Source: CAWJPW01 sp963844845 (GTDB lineage: Bacteria; Acidobacteriota; Thermoanaerobaculia; Thermoanaerobaculales; Sulfomarinibacteraceae). Taken from it: a stretch of 64,000 nt of DNA. The DNA lies in NCBI GenBank assembly GCA_963844845.1, contig CAWJPW010000009.1, forward strand, positions 124,001 through 188,000, read 5' to 3'. Below, in pieces: positions 59,844-64,000 of the stretch (its first letter is position 1; each line of letters starts with the position of its first letter). Under the pieces are notes generated by a model. That model ran no database searches, was not told where the DNA came from, and saw nothing but the letters and a program-made list of their open reading frames with translations. The position numbers and the translations under genes are program-made.

Positions 59844-59851
59844 CGCCTGCG

Positions 59852-60736
59852 ATGAGCCAGGGTCTCGCGACGCTTCTGCTGGTCGGAGTTGCCGCCGTGT
59901 GGGGGTGGACCTTCGTTGTGGTCCGTGACGCGGTCGCTGTCTACCCGGTCCTCCCCTTCCTCGCCCTGCGCTTCAGCCTCGGCGCAGCTGTGCTTCTGCT
60001 CCTCTGGCGCCGTCATCTCACTCGGGCCACCCTCCTCACCGGCACGGGAATCGGGGCCGTGCTCGCCCTCTCCTACCTGCTCCAGACCCTCGGACTGCGC
60101 ACCGCGACGCCCACCAACGCCGGCCTCCTCACCGGCCTCTTCGTCGTCTTCGCACCGGTCGCCGACCACCTCTTTTTCGGGCGCCGCATCGCACCCGCCG
60201 GGTGGATGGCAGTGGGTGTGAGCCTGCTGGGGATGACACTCCTCTCCGGGGGCCTGCCGACCAGCGCCGCCCCCGGCGATCTTCTCGAGCTCGCGGGCGC
60301 CCTCGGGTTCGGCCTCCACGTTGCACTGCTCTCGCGCCACTCTCCCGGCCACGATCCGCGCGCGCTCACATTGAGCCAAATGCTCGCAGCCGCCGTGATC
60401 TTCACTCTCGCCACTCCGGCGGCCGGGAGGTTCCAGGCGCCGCCCGCCGGGGTCTGGCTGGCCGTCGGCATCACCGGTGTGTTCGCCTCGGCCCTCGCCT
60501 ACTTCATCCAGACCACGGTGCAACGTCATCTCTCCACCGCCCGCACCGCCGTGATCCTCACTTTAGAGCCGGCCTTCGCCGCCCTCTTCGGCTTCGTCCT
60601 GGCTGGCGACCGGTTGCGGGCAACGCAGGCGGTGGGGGCCGCGCTGATCCTCGCCGCGCTCGCCCTCGCCGAGGTCGCTCCGCGGCTGCAGGTACCGCCT
60701 CCCGGGCCCTCATCGTCGAGCCGGGACGCCACGTAG
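59852..60736 (+). CDS. EamA-family (DMT) permease
   Basis: A 294-residue inner-membrane transporter with ten hydrophobic helices and a twofold EamA repeat: LLLVGVAAVWGWTFVVVRDA in the first half and LELAGALGFGLHVALLSRHS in the second, with FLALRFSLGAAVLLLLW and LTLEPAFAALFGFVLAGDRL. DMT members export amino acids or other metabolites; the substrate is unknown. The ATG has no ribosome site and follows TACAAT by 8 bases. It is convergent with the M20 peptidase gene. Confidence 0.92.
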   Translation: MSQGLATLLLVGVAAVWGWTFVVVRDAVAVYPVLPFLALRFSLGAAVLLLLWRRHLTRATLLTGTGIGAVLALSYLLQTLGLRTATPTNAGLLTGLFVVFAPVADHLFFGRRIAPAGWMAVGVSLLGMTLLSGGLPTSAAPGDLLELAGALGFGLHVALLSRHSPGHDPRALTLSQMLAAAVIFTLATPAAGRFQAPPAGVWLAVGITGVFASALAYFIQTTVQRHLSTARTAVILTLEPAFAALFGFVLAGDRLRATQAVGAALILAALALAEVAPRLQVPPPGPSSSSRDAT

Positions 60737-60751
60737 AGCGTGGCGCGGCCC

Positions 60752-60768
60752 CCGCAGCTGGGCTGCGG
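60752..60768. terminator. Hairpin between EamA and M20 genes
   Basis: CCGCAGC-TGG-GCTGCGG lies between the two convergent stop codons. There is no U-tract on either strand. Confidence 0.45.
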
Positions 60769-60772
60769 CAGA

Positions 60773-61978
60773 TCAGACGCCCGGCGCGCCGAGCAGGTCG
60801 GCGAGCAGCCCGATACGCCGCCGCAACGAGCGCAGGTCCAGGTACTCCTCCCGAGTGTGCATCCCGGCGCCCACCGGGCCGAGGCCGTCGAGCACCGGCA
60901 GGGCGGCCGGATCCGGCAGGAAGTTGGGGAACGAGACGCCGCCCCGGTCGTCCTCCACCACCAGCTCCCATCCCCGCGAGGCCGCCAGCGCCCTCGCTCG
61001 CTCAGCCAGCACCCGCCCGGGCCCGGCCGGATTCACCGGCGGCACCGCTCCCGAGATCCTCAGCTCCAGGCGCACGCCGGTGTCAGCGCTCACCGTGGCG
61101 GCAAGACCCTCCAGCCGTGCCAGCACCGCATCTCGGTCCGCGTCACTCAGATAGCGCACCTCGCCCTCGGCCATGGCCCGGGCGGGCACAACGTTGAGGC
61201 GGCTGTGGGATCCCAGCAGAGAGTGGTGCTCGGCCAGCTCACCCACGAAGTCGTCGTCGCCCGCCACCAGCCGCGCCACGTTCACCGTGGGTCCGTGCCC
61301 CGGCTGCGACTGCTGCTGAGCCAACCACACCCACCGCGCGGCCGCGGCCAGGGCCGAGCGTCCTTCCCAGTAGGCGAGCCCGGAGTGGGCTGCCCGGCCC
61401 ACCGCATCGAGCCGCCACTCGGCCATCCCGCGCCTTCCCAGCACGACCGTCTCAGCCTCTCCGCGGGCTTCCCCCGGCTCCAGCACCAGCAGCGCGCGCG
61501 CCGTGGCTCCCCAGCGACGTACGGCCTCCTCCGAGATCGACCCTCCCACCTCCTCGTCGGGAACCGCCACCAGGAGGAGATCATCCGGCGGTCGCCTCCC
61601 GGTCCGCGCGAGAAGCTCCAGCGCCCCCACCAGGGCCGCGAAGCCGCCTTTCATGTCGAGAGCGCCGGTACCGTGCAGCCGCTCCGCCGTGCGCACCGGC
61701 GCCACGGCGGGGAGCACGGTGTCGAGATGGCCCACGAGCAGCAGGTGCGACGCAGAGACCGTCGGACCGCGGGCCATGAGCACCGGCTGCGGCCGGCCCT
61801 GGCGGTCGTTCTCCTCGGCGATCTCCAGCGCGAGCCCGTTGCGCTCCAGCTCCGCGCCGACCCGCCGTGCCATGCGCAGGAGGCCGGGGCCGTCGCCGCT
61901 GGCCGAGGAGATCGTGCAAAGCTCCTCGAGAAGCGCCACCGCGCGGTAGTGGATCGCGTCCCCAACGTCGTCGCTCAC
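60773..61978 (-). CDS. M20-family metallopeptidase
   Basis: A 401-residue zinc peptidase/amidohydrolase of the M20 (ArgE/DapE/carboxypeptidase G2) family. Metal-ligand motifs are LLVGHLDTVLP, GTGALDMKGGFAAL and VPDEEVGGSISEE (Glu-Glu), then the dimerisation domain and a late AGMHTREEYLDL. The GTG at 61978 is chosen because GGAGGAG lies 2-3 bases upstream; a longer frame is non-conserved. It follows the cyanophycinase gene by 46 bases on the same strand and may finish degradation of the dipeptides released there. Confidence 0.9.
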   Translation of the reverse strand: MSDDVGDAIHYRAVALLEELCTISSASGDGPGLLRMARRVGAELERNGLALEIAEENDRQGRPQPVLMARGPTVSASHLLLVGHLDTVLPAVAPVRTAERLHGTGALDMKGGFAALVGALELLARTGRRPPDDLLLVAVPDEEVGGSISEEAVRRWGATARALLVLEPGEARGEAETVVLGRRGMAEWRLDAVGRAAHSGLAYWEGRSALAAAARWVWLAQQQSQPGHGPTVNVARLVAGDDDFVGELAEHHSLLGSHSRLNVVPARAMAEGEVRYLSDADRDAVLARLEGLAATVSADTGVRLELRISGAVPPVNPAGPGRVLAERARALAASRGWELVVEDDRGGVSFPNFLPDPAALPVLDGLGPVGAGMHTREEYLDLRSLRRRIGLLADLLGAPGV

Positions 61979-62024
61979 GGCTCCTCCTGCCGCCCCGACC
62001 GTGCGTGCCAACCGTTCCACATGG

Positions 62025-62894
62025 CTACCCTGGCGCTCTCGTTGCGTCCGGGATCCTCCCCCGCACCGTAGGATCGTACTCGTCTCCCGCCACCAGGACC
62101 GTCAGCGTCATGTCCCGGGCCCCCAGACGGGCCGGCCCCTCCGGGCGCTGGGCACGTTGCATCGTCGCGGAGCGCGCGTCCAGCACGACCACCCAGCCCT
62201 CCCCCAACACCTGGAAGGTCCCGTCGGGACGGCGCCACACTGCAGTGCCCTCGTCGATGCCGATCCCGAGCAGGTCCGGGTGCTCCATCACCACCGTGAG
62301 CAGGCGGTTGAGGCGTCGGCGAGCGACGAAGTGCTGGTCGAGGATGACGCCGGGAAAGAGGTCCAGCCCCGGGGCGAGTGCGACAGCACCTTGATCGAGG
62401 ACGTCGAAGTCACCGTCGCCGGTGATCATCAGACCGCTCTGGCAGGCTGTCCCCGCCGAAGTGCCGCCCACGACCGCACCGCGCTGGAAGGCGCGGCGCA
62501 CCGCATCGCCCACAGGCGTGCCCAGGAGAGCCGCCGTGATCCGGCGCTGGTCACCACCGGCGAAGAAGATGCCGCCCGCTGCGGCGACCTCCGCCGCCAG
62601 TTCCTCCGACATGGCGTCCTCGCGGCTGTGCACGGGCAGCGGGCGGACGTCGCGGCAGCCGTACTCCTCCATGAACAGCGCGCGGTACACCTCGCCGGTG
62701 TCGGACAGCTCCGAAGCGGTGGGAAAGACCACGATCGCCGCATCCGGGCCGCCCGCCAGCTCGACGAACTTGGTCATCGCCGCCGGCGGCTTGCTGCCGC
62801 CGCCGATGAGCACCAGGTTGCCCTTGGCTGCCGGCTCGCTCGCCACGGCGGTCACCGCGCACAGCGCGAGACACACACCCAGCAATCGACGCAT
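62025..62894 (-). CDS. Cyanophycinase-like exopeptidase (S51)
   Basis: A 289-residue serine peptidase that in its family cleaves beta-Asp-Arg dipeptides from cyanophycin or N-terminal Asp dipeptides. A signal peptide (LLGVCLALCAVTAVAS) indicates export. GNLVLIGGGSKPP opens the fold, IFFAGGDQRRIT and VVGGTSAGTACQS carry the nucleophilic Ser, and GIGIDEGTAVW is the late conserved loop. GGAGG precedes the ATG at 62894 by 4 bases. An exported cyanophycinase would work on external polymer. Confidence 0.92.
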   Translation of the reverse strand: MRRLLGVCLALCAVTAVASEPAAKGNLVLIGGGSKPPAAMTKFVELAGGPDAAIVVFPTASELSDTGEVYRALFMEEYGCRDVRPLPVHSREDAMSEELAAEVAAAGGIFFAGGDQRRITAALLGTPVGDAVRRAFQRGAVVGGTSAGTACQSGLMITGDGDFDVLDQGAVALAPGLDLFPGVILDQHFVARRRLNRLLTVVMEHPDLLGIGIDEGTAVWRRPDGTFQVLGEGWVVVLDARSATMQRAQRPEGPARLGARDMTLTVLVAGDEYDPTVRGRIPDATRAPG

Positions 62895-62910
62895 CACGCC
62901 TCCGAGATCG

Positions 62911-62951
62911 GAAAAGCCCGGTTGGGGCGGCGGCCCCGCCCCAACCGGGCT
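62911..62951 (-). terminator. Terminator of the TonB-dependent receptor gene
   Basis: 14-bp stem AGCCCGGTTGGGGC / GCCCCAACCGGGCT (62915-62928, 62938-62951), followed on the minus strand by TTTTCC. Confidence 0.8.
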
Positions 62952-62965
62952 CGTGGTTCACTCAC

Positions 62966-64000
62966 TCAGAACGACACCCTGGCGCCCAGGCGAATCTCGC
63001 GCGGGCTCTCCACCGAGGTCGGCTGCTTGTAGCCGGAGCTCGGCACCCACTCGCTGTTGCCGGGGTGGTCCTGGTAGTCGTAGTAGTAAGTTCCCCAGCG
63101 CTCCTGAACCGACAGCACAGTGTCGGAGTTGAAGACGTTGAAGACGTCCACCAGCAACGTCAGGTCGACCTCCTTCGGCAGCTTGAAGGTTTTCTCCAGA
63201 TGCAGATCGAGGAGGCTGCGGTCGTCATACTGTTCCGAACCGAGGGGCACCAGGTTGATGTCGGTACGGTCATTGCGGTACAGGCCGCGAAGGGTCGCGT
63301 ACGGGGTCCAGTAGGCCCCGGTGCGGTACAGGTAGAAGGCGCTACCGATCATGTCCCACGGCAGATCCACCGACGCGTTGACCTTGAAGACCCACTCGGA
63401 GCTGCCGGGCAGCTTGCCGGTGTTGTTCACCTGGCCGTTCTTGTCCGTCCAGGCGACCTCATATCCGTCCACGTCCACCGTGTTGCCGGTGAGGTCCGAC
63501 CACACCAGCGAGGCCTGCAACGACCAGCCGTCCTGGTAGCGCCGGTGCAGGCGTAGCACCGCCGACTTGTACTCGCGAAAGGCCGCCGACGGGTTGGTGA
63601 TGACGAAGTCCGGGTAGCTGAGGAGCTCGAAGAACGGCAGGTCGCCTCCGGTGAGGGGGTCGCCCGGCGCGATCAGGCTGTCGTAGTCGTCGTTGGTGTT
63701 AACCATGGCGATGATGTCGTGGTTCTTGCGGTAGATGTAGTCGAGACCGATGAGGGTCGTGTCGGTGAGCTGTCGCTCGACCGTCCCCACCCACTGGTCG
63801 ACGTACGGGTGGGAGATCCCCGGGTCCATCGTCGCACCACCCGTCTGGCGGGAGCCGGCGAAGATGTCGAACTCGCCGGTGTCGAAGTTGTAGTCCCAAA
63901 ACTCGTATGGGCTCCAGACGCTGCCCGAAGCCTCGCGGTCATACATGAACGCCATCAGCGCGTCGTAGTAGCGGCCGTAGTGCACCTTCACCGCAGTGCT
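62966..64000 (-). CDS. Oar-like TonB-dependent outer-membrane protein, C-terminal part
   Basis: The 3' end of a large outer-membrane beta-barrel gene; the start lies beyond base 64000. The visible 344 residues are aromatic- and Asp/Asn-rich with alternating beta strands (YVDQWVGTVERQLTDTTLIG, DYIYRKNHDI) and a TonB-like C-terminus (LTLLVDVFNVFNSDTVLS ... EIRLGARVSF) ending in the terminal Phe required for barrel insertion. The strand DLHLEKTFKLPKEVDLTLL is typical of Oar/carboxypeptidase-regulatory-like barrels of Acidobacteria and Myxobacteria. The ligand is unknown. Confidence 0.85.
   Translation of the reverse strand, partial: STAVKVHYGRYYDALMAFMYDREASGSVWSPYEFWDYNFDTGEFDIFAGSRQTGGATMDPGISHPYVDQWVGTVERQLTDTTLIGLDYIYRKNHDIIAMVNTNDDYDSLIAPGDPLTGGDLPFFELLSYPDFVITNPSAAFREYKSAVLRLHRRYQDGWSLQASLVWSDLTGNTVDVDGYEVAWTDKNGQVNNTGKLPGSSEWVFKVNASVDLPWDMIGSAFYLYRTGAYWTPYATLRGLYRNDRTDINLVPLGSEQYDDRSLLDLHLEKTFKLPKEVDLTLLVDVFNVFNSDTVLSVQERWGTYYYDYQDHPGNSEWVPSSGYKQPTSVESPREIRLGARVSF

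Overview
A strongly GC-rich bacterial chromosome segment with no phage, IS or CRISPR signature. Ancestry hints are indirect: an Oar-type TonB-dependent outer-membrane protein at the right edge, a DUF4388 protein, a minor-pilin/PilY1 cluster, a secreted Tricorn-like protease and a biotin-dependent Na+-pumping decarboxylase. Together these fit Acidobacteriota (Thermoanaerobaculia-like) best. That placement is inference; no rRNA is present.

Layout. 1-6.3 kb: housekeeping genes, mainly on the minus strand (dtd, murJ; surE-pcm-DedA-acyP-hypothetical, then a tRNA-Arg), with ssb and a small zinc protein on plus. 6.3-11.8 kb: a plus-strand catabolic operon, iorA-iorB-ADP-forming acyl-CoA synthetase-yjbQ, converting aryl 2-oxoacids to acyl-CoA and then to acid plus ATP. 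12-14.3 kb: HU, an M50 membrane protease, and a 978-base gene-free region full of hairpins and a 117-bp direct repeat. 14.3-21 kb: thiI with a polyferredoxin, the minus operon cinA-thpR-plsY-gpsA, and a DUF4388 protein. 21-28 kb: methylmalonyl-CoA decarboxylase (mmdADCB), a PrpD-family dehydratase and a fused aconitase-family protein, a propionyl/methylmalonyl-CoA node. 28-38 kb: a zinc-ribbon protein, a NarL-type two-component pair and a minor-pilin operon ending in PilY1. 38-47 kb: a methyltransferase, a DUF885-like metalloprotein, a YjbQ-like fusion, two peptidyl-prolyl isomerases, an unusual radical-SAM protein and an AGCS amino-acid symporter. 47-55 kb: Tricorn-like protease and pyruvate dehydrogenase aceE-aceF. 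55-64 kb: TrhA, SatP acetate transporter, a FeMo-cofactor-family protein, an MBL/Nudix/NRDE operon, an EamA permease, M20 peptidase, cyanophycinase and the partial Oar-like receptor.

How it works together. The gene content suits an organism that feeds on peptides and amino acids: secreted protease, cyanophycinase, M20 peptidase and amino-acid symporter supply amino acids; Ior plus acyl-CoA synthetase and Mmd extract energy from their carbon skeletons; PDH and SatP handle acetyl units. The ior and mmd operons each carry a perfect TGTGA-N6-TCACA palindrome at their promoters, the CRP-type consensus, so they are probably co-regulated. Genes within operons very often overlap by ATGA. Several promoters place a -10 hexamer 6 to 8 bases before the start codon, which points to leaderless mRNAs.
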